64,000 nucleotides of DNA from Leptospira licerasiae serovar Varillal str. VAR 010 (GTDB lineage: Bacteria; Spirochaetota; Leptospiria; Leptospirales; Leptospiraceae): assembly GCF_000244755.1 (NCBI RefSeq), contig NZ_AHOO02000005.1, positions 1,488,001 to 1,552,000 on the forward strand, written 5' to 3'. A model generated the notes under the pieces. It made no database searches. It was not told the DNA's origin and saw only the letters and a list, made by a program, of their open reading frames with translations. Positions 16,346 to 24,772 of this stretch are shown piece by piece. Made by a program: the position numbers and the translations under genes. Position 1 is the first letter of the stretch, and every line of letters begins with the position of its first letter.

Positions 16346-18643
16346 ATGTCTTCGGGAAAGAGTAATAAACTATCGGAGCAAGGGGTTCCGGGACAAACTC
16401 CCGAAATAAACAAAGAAACAAACTTAGCATTAGATCATATTCCTGACGCGTTTATATTAGCTGACCTGGATTGGAACCTAACGTATGTAAATGAAAAAGC
16501 GGAAGAAGTTTTACGTAGACCGAAAGAATCCTTGATCGGTAAAAATATTCTTACGGATTTTCCGAGAACATTCGGAACGGATTTCGAAACACAATACAGA
16601 AAAGCAAAGGAAACGGGAAATCCGTGTATATTCGAGACGTTTTACGAACCGTTTAATTCTTGGATAGAAGCCAGGATCTATCCAAGGTCTGACGGATTCT
16701 TAGTTTATTACCTGGATATCACCCAAAGGAAAAAGAAAGAAATCTCCTGGGCAATCGGAGAAAGTTTACTCTGGGACATTTCCACCTCCGACACTTTAAG
16801 TTCCGCATTCGAAAAAGTTCTTAAAACATTAATTAAAAATACTGCATGGACTTACGGACAGATCTGGAGGTCCAAAGATAATGCGGTTTATATAAATGAG
16901 GAGGATCCGTACGTTTACGACTCCGATCTTCAACTTCTATTCAGAAAGGAATCCATAAACAGATTTTTCAGCACCAAAGAAGGAATACTAAAGAAAGTAA
17001 GCGAATCTGGAGAATTGTATTTTATTCCGGACCTGACGGTCGATACGGAACTTAAAAGAAGAGATGCAGCATTGGCGGCAGGTTTTCGCTCATGGTTGGG
17101 CATTCCCATACTCTCTCACGGAAGATTTTATGAGATAGAACTTCTTTCCGAAAGAGTTCTAAATCCGGAAGAAGCATACTTGGATCTGTTAGGCGTTGTT
17201 TCTAAAAGATTCGCAGAGATCGTTAGTAGAAGGGTAGCCGACGAGGAACGAAAGACCCTAATAGACCTTTCTTCCGAGATTATACTTAGTTTAGACTCAA
17301 ATTACGTGATCCGAAAAACGAATTCCGCTTTCCAAAGGATCTTAGGTTACGAAAGAAAAAATATCAAAAACAAAAATTTGTTGGAGTTCCTACATCCGGA
17401 CGATGTCGAGTTTACAAAACTAAAAATTTCCTCGGGTTCTAAAGAAGGATTCGAAAATCGTTATATAACGAAGGATAGGAAAGTCCGTTATATGAGATGG
17501 AATACCGTCCGACTTCCCGATTCTGAGACGATCTTTTGTATCGGAAGAGATATCACGGAAGAAAAAGAATGGAATGATTCTCTTAGACAACTCCAAAAAA
17601 TGGAGGCGGTAGGCCAGCTCGCAGGAGGAATGGCCCATGACTTTAATAATCTACTAAATATCATTCTAGCTAATTTGGACCTTTTAGAATTAAATTTAAG
17701 AGAAACTCCAGAATTATTGAAGAGAGTATTCTCCGCCCAAGACGCTGTCAGGAGAGGCGCCGAACTCAATAGAAGATTATTGGCATTCGCACGTAAACAG
17801 GCATTAAATCCGGAGCAAGCGGACGTAAGTCATGTGATCTCGGATTTTGCGGACATACTCACTCGGATCAGAAATGATATTGTCAGCATAGAATTTTGTC
17901 TCGAAGAATTTCCGATGGTTTGTTCATTCGAGAAGAATGGCTTAGAAAACGCACTCTTAAATCTTTGTTTAAACTCGAGAGATGCGATGCCTCAAGGCGG
18001 GAGAATATTAGTAAGCACCGGATTTTCTCCGGCCGGGAAAGAACATAGATCCATGATCCCAGGATTTGTAGATATGGAAGACGCATGCGTCATTTCGGTT
18101 CGAGACGAAGGTTCGGGAATGGATGCAGGAGTATTAGAAAGACTATTCGAGCCGTTCTTTACGACAAAACAATCCGGAAAAGGGACCGGCCTTGGAATGC
18201 CTATGGTTTACGGATTTGTAAAGCAGTCTAACGGAATGGTTCATGTATACAGTGAAGTCGGTAAGGGAACCTGCGTGGAAATATTCCTTCCATTGAGCAG
18301 AAATCCTGAGATCGTCCATGAGGATAGAAACGAAAAGATCTTAGTATTAGAAAGGAATTTAAAAGATCAGACGTATTTAGTCGCTTTGTTAAAAAGATTA
18401 GGTTTTGAAATCTTACCCGTAAACGATCTGAAGGAAATAAAGACCATTTCAGAAAATTTTCCTGAAATGTATGCGATTATAGCAGAAGAAGAGATTTTAT
18501 CCGAAAACTCCGAGTGGGAAAAGTTTAAGAATATGGATCGAATGATCGTAGTTTCAGAATGGAATTCTAAGACGGACTTTGGTCCTCGTCTGAAAGTTTT
18601 GAAAAGGCCTTATACTTTGACTAAGTTGAAAAAGTTAACTTAA
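16346..18643 (+). CDS. PAS-GAF-PAS histidine kinase with degenerate C-terminal receiver
   Basis: The 765-residue protein contains PAS (about 25-125), GAF (about 130-300), PAS (about 305-415), DHp with GGMAHDFNNLL (His near residue 430) and HATPase_c (SLNSRDAMPQGG, DEGSGMD, GKGTGLGMPMVYG). The last 110 residues look like a receiver (KILVLERN, KRPYTLTK), but the position of the phospho-Asp reads YAIIAEEE, so it probably cannot be phosphorylated. The catalytic core closely parallels the kinase at 13265, suggesting duplication. It lies 20 bp after the EAL gene, and its 3' end overlaps the convergent glycosyltransferase gene by 23 bp. Confidence 0.9.
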   Translation: MSSGKSNKLSEQGVPGQTPEINKETNLALDHIPDAFILADLDWNLTYVNEKAEEVLRRPKESLIGKNILTDFPRTFGTDFETQYRKAKETGNPCIFETFYEPFNSWIEARIYPRSDGFLVYYLDITQRKKKEISWAIGESLLWDISTSDTLSSAFEKVLKTLIKNTAWTYGQIWRSKDNAVYINEEDPYVYDSDLQLLFRKESINRFFSTKEGILKKVSESGELYFIPDLTVDTELKRRDAALAAGFRSWLGIPILSHGRFYEIELLSERVLNPEEAYLDLLGVVSKRFAEIVSRRVADEERKTLIDLSSEIILSLDSNYVIRKTNSAFQRILGYERKNIKNKNLLEFLHPDDVEFTKLKISSGSKEGFENRYITKDRKVRYMRWNTVRLPDSETIFCIGRDITEEKEWNDSLRQLQKMEAVGQLAGGMAHDFNNLLNIILANLDLLELNLRETPELLKRVFSAQDAVRRGAELNRRLLAFARKQALNPEQADVSHVISDFADILTRIRNDIVSIEFCLEEFPMVCSFEKNGLENALLNLCLNSRDAMPQGGRILVSTGFSPAGKEHRSMIPGFVDMEDACVISVRDEGSGMDAGVLERLFEPFFTTKQSGKGTGLGMPMVYGFVKQSNGMVHVYSEVGKGTCVEIFLPLSRNPEIVHEDRNEKILVLERNLKDQTYLVALLKRLGFEILPVNDLKEIKTISENFPEMYAIIAEEEILSENSEWEKFKNMDRMIVVSEWNSKTDFGPRLKVLKRPYTLTKLKKLT

Positions 18644-19340
18644 AGAAAATATAAAGTATTTTAACTCCTGCCTTCAGACTTCCGACCAAGTTTCCGCTGA
18701 TTTTGGACTTTCCACCGTTTCTTTTTCGATAATGAACCGGAACCTCTTTGATCTTAAATCCGTTCCGGACCGCTTTAATCTGCATTTCCAAGTTCCAACC
18801 CCAAGTAAGGTCTTGTAGGTTTAATTGTAATAAGGATTGCCATCTTAATATACGAAATGGACCTAGATCGGTGAATACTACTCCGTAAAAAGTTCGGATT
18901 AAAAAGCAAGATAGCCGGTTACCGAATTTTTGCAGGAAAGATAATGAGCCAGGTTCTGCATTTCCTAAAGTCCTGGAACCTATCACAAAATTCGTATTCG
19001 GATCTTGAGAGAATGCAAAGAATAAATCGTTTAAGTTTCCGAGGTCGTCCGAACCATCCGCATCCATGAATACGATAAATTCCGGAGAAATTTTTCTTTC
19101 CTGAAGATAACGGATGCCTGCTAAACACGCGGCGCCGTATCCTCTTGTCGGTTCTTGTATTAAGATCACTCCAGCATCGATTGCGATCTGCGGAGTGGAG
19201 TCTTTGGAACCGTTGTCTAAGATCAAAATTTGTCCAGGTAGGATACCGATGTCGAAAAGAGAATCCAAAACTTTAGGCAAGGATTCTTCTTCGTTCAAGG
19301 CAGGGATCAAAAATTTGGAATTTGCCCAGGGAGCTGACAA
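18621..19340 (-). CDS. Family 2 glycosyltransferase (dolichol-phosphate-mannose-synthase-like)
   Basis: The 239-residue GT2 protein begins with FLIPALNEEESLPKVLDSL and has ILDNGSKDST, the metal-binding FMDADGSDD (DxD-like) and, near the end, VPVHYRKRNGGKSKISG typical of DPM1-type enzymes that transfer a sugar from a nucleotide sugar to a polyprenyl phosphate. The reading frame opens at a TTG; no better ATG is seen. It lies 5 bp after the multiheme cytochrome gene on the same strand and may be co-transcribed with it. Confidence 0.88.
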   Translation of the reverse strand: MSAPWANSKFLIPALNEEESLPKVLDSLFDIGILPGQILILDNGSKDSTPQIAIDAGVILIQEPTRGYGAACLAGIRYLQERKISPEFIVFMDADGSDDLGNLNDLFFAFSQDPNTNFVIGSRTLGNAEPGSLSFLQKFGNRLSCFLIRTFYGVVFTDLGPFRILRWQSLLQLNLQDLTWGWNLEMQIKAVRNGFKIKEVPVHYRKRNGGKSKISGNLVGSLKAGVKILYIFFKLTFST

Positions 19341-19345
19341 AGGGT

Positions 19346-20707
19346 TTATTCTCCTCTTCTGTTTTTAGAAATCCTGAAAAGTTCCTCTGGAGTATAGAAC
19401 CTAGTTTTTCCGGAGAGTAAATCTACGTCTTCTTTATGGACTAAAGTGGAGAAAGGATAATATTTTTCTATTTCAGAGATCTTTTTGCGAAGATCCGGGT
19501 GAACATTCGCACTATTCTTTCTCATATGTTCCGCATTGGATTCTTTCAATCGAGTATGATAAATTTCGAATACGATCTTGGAATGCACTTTTTCGATCCC
19601 AATAAACCGGTCCTTCCAAATTTTGGTTTCTCCGGGAAGAATCCGAGTATCAGCAACTAGTTTTGCCTTAGGATACCATTCCCATTCTTGTCCAAATTTG
19701 ATTTCCTTCGTTGCAAGATATTTTCCTTTAGGATCCAATAACGAAATTTTCAGAAGAAGGAACCTTTCCGGATCTCCCGTAGGAATATTGTGAGCCGCTT
19801 TTTCATTCGTAAAAGAAACAGAATATTCCAAATCGTTTCCTTTATTCTTTAATTGGAGCGGTTCGATTTTTAGCCCTGTTGTATATCCGCCAGAGATCTG
19901 TTTATCGTAGAGTTCGAACTTTTTCGGAATCCCGCCTCCGATAAAGGAATGTTTATGAGAAGTTCGTATGGGAGTATTCAATTCCGGTCTGACCAACTTG
20001 CGCGGCAATTCTCCCATATGGCAGGAACCGCAGGCGACGTTTCCATGTGAATTTCCTTTTTGCTCCAGTTCAATTCCTGTTTTGAAAGCGCATACCAATT
20101 GGTCGTCCAGGACGTAATTCGCATTGTGACAGTCCAGACATCTATTCCTAAGTTGGTCCGGAATGATTTTCACAGGATGAGGAGGTTTCGTGTTTCCGTT
20201 TGCACCTAATACGTAGGAGTTCCCATCCTTATCCAAACGAACATGACAAACAGCACAGGTAACTCCTTCCGCTTTCATCTTGGGATCAAAGTTAGGATTC
20301 GGTTCTTCTATTGGAGTTCTATAATCTCCGCTATTTAGATAGTTTACCAGGGTTTCTCTCTGGTTTGCAACCGGAGTATGACAGTTTAAACAAAGCCAAC
20401 GAGGAGAGGAAGATTTGGAAAGTTCAGATTGGAACTGAAGATCCGAAAGTGCGTTTGCATGAGTGGAAGTTTTCCACTCCGCATAAATTTCCACATGGCA
20501 TTTACCGCAATTTTCAGCGCGAACTTCTCCCACTCCTAAAAGAGGAGGCAGATGCGGTAAAGGTCTGGACCAGGGAGCCTGCGAAAAAACTTCGTCCACA
20601 GGGATCGGTCTATCTTTCGGTTTCTTAAAAATATAATAGGATAAAGTAACGGTTAAAAATAAGGAGAGGACCGCGAATATTAGACTTATTCTTTTATTTA
20701 ATAACAT
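19346..20707 (-). CDS. Pentaheme c-type cytochrome, c554-like
   Basis: The 453-residue protein has an N-terminal membrane anchor (about 7-27) and five CXXCH heme sites: CGKCH, CLNCH, CAVCH, CLDCH and CGSCH. The first is followed by VEIYAEWKTSTHANAL, a c554-family feature that supplies a distal His. After the heme domain (to about residue 245) comes a beta-rich domain with FTNEKAAHNIPTGDPERFLL, a segment also seen, in diverged form, in the pentaheme protein at 29277. It lies 10 bp after a rhodanese gene on the same strand, so the two are probably one operon for an envelope electron-transfer reaction involving sulfur compounds. Confidence 0.88.
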   Translation of the reverse strand: MLLNKRISLIFAVLSLFLTVTLSYYIFKKPKDRPIPVDEVFSQAPWSRPLPHLPPLLGVGEVRAENCGKCHVEIYAEWKTSTHANALSDLQFQSELSKSSSPRWLCLNCHTPVANQRETLVNYLNSGDYRTPIEEPNPNFDPKMKAEGVTCAVCHVRLDKDGNSYVLGANGNTKPPHPVKIIPDQLRNRCLDCHNANYVLDDQLVCAFKTGIELEQKGNSHGNVACGSCHMGELPRKLVRPELNTPIRTSHKHSFIGGGIPKKFELYDKQISGGYTTGLKIEPLQLKNKGNDLEYSVSFTNEKAAHNIPTGDPERFLLLKISLLDPKGKYLATKEIKFGQEWEWYPKAKLVADTRILPGETKIWKDRFIGIEKVHSKIVFEIYHTRLKESNAEHMRKNSANVHPDLRKKISEIEKYYPFSTLVHKEDVDLLSGKTRFYTPEELFRISKNRRGE

Positions 20708-20717
20708 TATAAAAATA

Positions 20718-21602
20718 TTATCTAGTTACTAAGGGATGATTTTGATCCGATTTAGAGGACCATTCCCACATGGATCCCGCATAATTTTTTGCATTATAAC
20801 CCAAGGAAACCAAAACGGATGTCATCCAACCGGATCTGACTCCACCTGTACAATAAGAGATTACCGTCTTATCTTTGGAAATCCCTAATTCATAGAGTTT
20901 AGAAACAATTTTAGACTCGCTTAATAGATATCCTTCCTTGTCCAAAAATTGTTTGTAATAGATCCATTTCGCTCCAGGAAGATGTCCTCCTCTGGATTCT
21001 CCATAAGGGGTTTGTCCTAAAAATTCTCTTTCTTCTCTAGTATCTATAAAAGCGAATTTTTTATCGGAAAGTCCCGATTGGATCAGTTTGGAATCTGCAG
21101 ACCAATTTTTATTTTCCAAAGCAGAGGCATTTACTTTAGCCAGGATTTCAGGATGATTTGGAATAGGAGAGTTAGAAGCCTTCTGCAGAGCGTTTATCCC
21201 TCCATCTACGATAAAAGATTTAGAAAAACCTAATGTACGTAGTGACCATACGATCCTACCTTCTTCTCCCCATCCTCCAATAGGATCTCCGAATACTAAT
21301 ATGATCTTATCTAAATCCAATCCTTTTTTGCGTATTAGCTCTTTCGCTTGGGGAACCTGGACTAAATTTCCTTGGTTGGGAAATTCTTTTTGAGAGATCT
21401 CCTGCCAACCTAATTGAACAGATTTGGAGAATGTGGATAGTTTGATCCCCTCTCTTGCGTCTACGAGCACTGCGCCTTGTTGGTGTAAGTATAACGCTTC
21501 TGGCGCACTGATAAACCATCCCTTGATCCCGGAAAGTTTTTCGGAGGCAAAAAGAGAGGAAGAAATTAGAAAAACGAATGCAAAAGAAATTTGGAGTTTC
21601 AT
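20718..21602 (-). CDS. Exported tandem-rhodanese sulfurtransferase
   Basis: I use the ATG giving MKLQISFAFVFLISSSLFAS, a signal peptide; a TTG 12 codons upstream and an ATG two codons upstream are alternatives. Two rhodanese domains follow. The first (about 25-135) has DAREGIKLS but no active-site Cys; the second (about 160-290) has FIDTREEREFLG, GGHLPGAKW and the active-site loop SYCTGGVRSGW with Cys near residue 251. It should transfer sulfane sulfur from a donor to an acceptor outside the cytoplasm. It is paired with the downstream pentaheme cytochrome. Confidence 0.88.
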   Translation of the reverse strand: MKLQISFAFVFLISSSLFASEKLSGIKGWFISAPEALYLHQQGAVLVDAREGIKLSTFSKSVQLGWQEISQKEFPNQGNLVQVPQAKELIRKKGLDLDKIILVFGDPIGGWGEEGRIVWSLRTLGFSKSFIVDGGINALQKASNSPIPNHPEILAKVNASALENKNWSADSKLIQSGLSDKKFAFIDTREEREFLGQTPYGESRGGHLPGAKWIYYKQFLDKEGYLLSESKIVSKLYELGISKDKTVISYCTGGVRSGWMTSVLVSLGYNAKNYAGSMWEWSSKSDQNHPLVTR

Positions 21603-21706
21603 TTGCATTAACTTGGAAAGAAGGGTAGAATGCGTCAATAAATAATAAAATAATTCTCATATAACAGAATATTTTTAATATTACAGACGAAGGTCTCATA
21701 TTTTTA
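21603..21706. promoter_or_regulatory. Divergent promoter region
   Basis: This AT-rich stretch separates the divergent sulfurtransferase/cytochrome genes from the mannosyltransferase-like gene. It contains taacagaatat (21662-21672), which resembles the arm tagcagaatat of the inverted repeat upstream of the rhodanese lipoprotein at 24773. Confidence 0.35.
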
Positions 21707-23119
21707 ATGACATTTAATGGGCAGAAGGGAATAAGCTTGGGATTAGAAGGGAATCAGAAAAGAGTAAGTCGGATTCTAAACCGGTCCGACCTGATTTGGA
21801 TCCTAGCTTTTTTGGCTTATCTAGCCATCTTTCTATTCTGGGAGTCCAAGAACCGCGACAGAAGTTTAACAGGAAGTTTATATATTCTCGGTTTTTGCGG
21901 ACTAAGCGTCGTATACGGATTTCTATTCTTTTCTAAAATATTCGAATCTTCCGGAAAACTAAGTTTTGTTTTAGGACTTCTTGTTCGCGGTGTTTTGCTC
22001 TTTGCGACTCCTATCTTCGAAGATGATTGGGCTCGTTATCTTTGGGATGGATGGATCAGTTCGGAAAGAGGAAGTCCTTATGGGATTACTCCGGAATCCT
22101 ATTTTGGAGAATTGGATCCGACTAGGACCGAAATACTTTCCAGGATCAATCATCCGGACTGGCCAACCATCTATGGTCCGATACTTGAGATCTATTTTTA
22201 TCTAATACATCTTATGTTTCCCTGGAAACTCTGGGCTATCAAACTTTTTCTTTTGGTCCCGGACATTCTTCTCTTCTTCTTGATCAAAACTAAATATGGG
22301 GTTCGATCTTCCGCTTTATACTTCTGGAATCCTATCCTTATCAAAGAGGTCTTTATAAATTCTCATCCTGATATTATTGGGATATTTCTTTTGTTTTATT
22401 CCTTTTATTTAGCGGGGAAGTATAGGTTTCGTTCGGCCTTTTTTATATGGGGATTGAGTTTAGTAGTAAAAGGATTCGGATTATTCCTTTTTCCTTTTCT
22501 ATTAAGGTTACATTGGGATAAAAATCGTAATTCTAAGAAGGCGCTGATAGATGCGAGCTTTGCGGCTATGGGGATCGTTTTGGCGTATTCTCCTTTTCTC
22601 TTCTTTTCCAACGAAACTGATTTTACCGCTCTGAGCAGATTTATGGAAAGTTTTACATTCTTTCCTTTGGGTTATAATATTTTTTACACATTCTTCGAAG
22701 AATTCGCTCGAATTTTCTGGGTCCTGCCCTCGATTTTAAGTATATTATTCTTTTTGAATGAAAGATATTCTCATCAATTGAATACCGAGGAGAAGATAGG
22801 GATTACATTCTTCTTATTCTTCTACTTTTCTCCCGTCGTAAATGCTTGGTATCTGCTCTGGATGTTTCCGTTTTTACTCAAGTTTCCGAAGCCCTTTTGG
22901 CCTTCTTGGTTTTTTTTATTCTTAGGACAGGTCTCATATTTGAATTATGCAAACCTGGGAGATTGGAAATCCGTATTGGAAAAAGGTTACTATGCACATC
23001 CTAACTGGCTGTTGTTTCCGATCCGTTTGCTCTTCTGTCTCATTTTTCTTTTCCGGTTTCGAGTCCGATTTTCTTCAAAAATCATTCATTCCTCTGAAAA
23101 ATCTTTCTTTTTAAGCTAA
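21707..23119 (+). CDS. GT-C type polyprenol-phosphate-dependent mannosyltransferase-like membrane protein
   Basis: The 470-residue protein has about 10-12 membrane helices and, in the first external loop, FEDDWARYLWDGWISSERGSPYGITPE. Acidic residues in that loop are the catalytic mark of GT-C glycosyltransferases that use lipid-linked sugars. PTIYGP and SHPDIIGIF further on are typical of the PIG-M/GT87-like group. It is probably involved in envelope glycoconjugate synthesis; the acceptor is unknown. The DPM1-like gene at 18621 could supply its polyprenyl-phosphate sugar. Confidence 0.75.
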   Translation: MTFNGQKGISLGLEGNQKRVSRILNRSDLIWILAFLAYLAIFLFWESKNRDRSLTGSLYILGFCGLSVVYGFLFFSKIFESSGKLSFVLGLLVRGVLLFATPIFEDDWARYLWDGWISSERGSPYGITPESYFGELDPTRTEILSRINHPDWPTIYGPILEIYFYLIHLMFPWKLWAIKLFLLVPDILLFFLIKTKYGVRSSALYFWNPILIKEVFINSHPDIIGIFLLFYSFYLAGKYRFRSAFFIWGLSLVVKGFGLFLFPFLLRLHWDKNRNSKKALIDASFAAMGIVLAYSPFLFFSNETDFTALSRFMESFTFFPLGYNIFYTFFEEFARIFWVLPSILSILFFLNERYSHQLNTEEKIGITFFLFFYFSPVVNAWYLLWMFPFLLKFPKPFWPSWFFLFLGQVSYLNYANLGDWKSVLEKGYYAHPNWLLFPIRLLFCLIFLFRFRVRFSSKIIHSSEKSFFLS

Positions 23120-23247
23120 ATAAGATTTTTTTCTCCTTTGAAAGAATTTTGATTGTTATTTTGGATACTATTTCTAATAAGTTGGATAAATTCTTATTAT
23201 AACTGTTCGGAATAAATAGAGTTCCGGCTCAGTGGGGAGAACCAAGT

Positions 23248-23832
23248 ATGCCAACGATCGATCCGATTGAAAGAGGTTTGATCCAATCTATTGGGACCTT
23301 GGTTCGCAAGAGAAGGCAAGAGTTGGGTCTTTCTCTTGGAAAACTTGCCGAATTATCTCAGGTAAGCCGAGGGATGTTAAGCCTTGTGGAATCCGGAAAG
23401 GCTGCACCTTCTATCGCTTTATTATGGAAAATTTCTAAGGCAATTCGTTTACCTTTGTCCAGTCTTATGGAATTTTCAAAGGAAGAATTTCCTAAAATTT
23501 ATAGGAAAGAAGACTCTAACGGAAATTCCGTAGAAGAGAACCAGTTTGTGATCCGTCCTCTTCTTCATGAAGAAACTAGATTTCAAACTAGACTATTTGA
23601 GGTTAGACTTCTTCCCGGAGTTGCCAAAACATTTATTACAAAAGTGCAATCCAAACAAAGACAGAATTTGTTCCTACAGTCAGGAGCGCTTCGTTTGAAA
23701 GTAGGAGGCAAATGGTTCGACTTGCAAGAAGGAGATAGCATGACTTTTTTAGGAAAAGATCTGCAAGAACTTGCAAATTTAGGAGAGAAGGACTCTTATT
23801 TAATTTGGTCCTCGTCTCTTTCTGACGACTGA
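23248..23832 (+). CDS. XRE-family regulator with C-terminal cupin domain
   Basis: The 194-residue protein has a helix-turn-helix of the Cro/CI type (about residues 13-68; RRQELGLSLGKLAELSQVSRGMLSLVESGKAAPSI split by the usual turn) and a small cupin domain (about 110-190; LFLQSGALRLKVGGKWFDLQEGDSMTF). This architecture is typical of regulators of amino-acid, polyamine or sulfur metabolism that sense a small molecule in the cupin. It lies near the rhodanese/cytochrome genes and could regulate them, though no binding site is proven. Confidence 0.88.
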   Translation: MPTIDPIERGLIQSIGTLVRKRRQELGLSLGKLAELSQVSRGMLSLVESGKAAPSIALLWKISKAIRLPLSSLMEFSKEEFPKIYRKEDSNGNSVEENQFVIRPLLHEETRFQTRLFEVRLLPGVAKTFITKVQSKQRQNLFLQSGALRLKVGGKWFDLQEGDSMTFLGKDLQELANLGEKDSYLIWSSSLSDD

Positions 23833-23925
23833 AATAGCCTTTGTCTCACCTTTTGTTAATTGCAATTCTTAAGGGGCTTTAGAGTATAATCCGTACTTTT
23901 CATATAATGAAAAGTATATGGTTAG

Positions 23926-24466
23926 ATGGAAGCCCTCAGAAAAATCCAAGAATGTTTCTCTAAACGAAAAAAATTGGTTTTATCCTTACTGATAGGACTC
24001 GTATCCATTTTTTTCTTAAAGGAAGCTTCTTACTTTTTTGATCTTCTATTTCAACGGAATAGAATGGAATGAAAGAAGATTGGATACCGCTCAGTCTTTG
24101 GGTTTTGCGCGATGGTATTCTATGCATACGAAACATCTTTTGCTCACTTTAGTTTCCTTTTGGAATGGCTTGCTATTCTTGTTTCTTGAGAATCTAATAC
24201 GTAAACATATCTCAATCCTGCTGGTGTGTTTTGGCGCGCTTTTTGTCACATTCTATACTGCAGACAGTACTAGGGTATTTTCCCACTTATTCTATCCGGC
24301 TTGGATAGCCCTCTGGCTCATCCGTTCTCGAAAAGGGTTTTCTAACCGGGAAAAATGGGTCTTAAGTTTTGGGTTGGTCTTGGGACTAGCGTATCTCTTG
24401 ACATTTGATCCATTCTATAAATGGGGAGGGGATCTGATCCATTTAGGGCCTAGAGTCTATTTTTGA
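23926..24466 (+). pseudogene. Multi-helix membrane protein gene split by a frameshift
   Basis: Reading from the ATG at 23926 gives a hydrophobic N-terminal part (MEALRKIQECFSKRKK, then a helix) that stops at 24068-24070. The next frame, open from about 24038 to 24466, continues with LIFYFNGIEWNERR and four or five further helices. Removing one T from the T6 run at 24034-24039 joins both into one protein of about 180 residues. This is either a natural inactivating frameshift, a phase-variable homopolymer tract or a sequencing error. The family is not recognised. Confidence 0.6.
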
Positions 24467-24504
24467 GTCAGACACTTTATAAAAAGGTAATTTTCGATTT
24501 TTGA

Positions 24505-24526
24505 ATATTCTGCTTTAGCAGAATAT
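24505..24526. promoter_or_regulatory. Perfect inverted repeat, hairpin or operator
   Basis: atattctgc (24505-24513) and gcagaatat (24518-24526) are perfectly complementary with a 4-nt spacer. It follows the split membrane gene by about 40 bp and could be its terminator or, since it is about 250 bp before the rhodanese gene, an operator. Confidence 0.5.
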
Positions 24527-24627
24527 AAAGTATTCTTTGGATTCACAAAATTCATTTTCACCATTCATTTTGTTTCCTATTTTTTAGAGTTTACTCCGTT
24601 TTGTTTAAAAAATTAGTCGCTTATTAT

Positions 24628-24659
24628 AATATATTGTTCAATTAATTGGACAATATATT
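24628..24659. promoter_or_regulatory. 32-bp near-perfect palindrome upstream of rhodanese operon
   Basis: The palindrome is centred between 24643 and 24644, with arms aatatattgttcaatt and aattggacaatatatt that differ from perfect symmetry at one base pair. It is long enough for a dimeric regulator and lies about 115-145 bp before the ATG at 24773. Confidence 0.55.
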
Positions 24660-24772
24660 CGTTATATTGAAATATATTTGGTAAAAACGAAGCCTTATCT
24701 CGACTTTGTGCTTAGAGTCCGCAGTGGAATAAACATGAGGGAACCCCGTCCGGACCAGCAAAGGAGAATAAA

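Larger units (their letters stand above)
24467..24772. promoter_or_regulatory. 306-bp AT-rich control region upstream of the rhodanese lipoprotein
   Basis: This gap holds two strong inverted repeats (24505-24526 and 24628-24659) and a 13-codon frame (24735-24776; MREPRPDQQRRIK) whose stop overlaps the ATG of the next gene as ATGA. The ribosome site aaggag at about 24761-24766 serves the lipoprotein gene. No other gene is seen. Confidence 0.5.
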
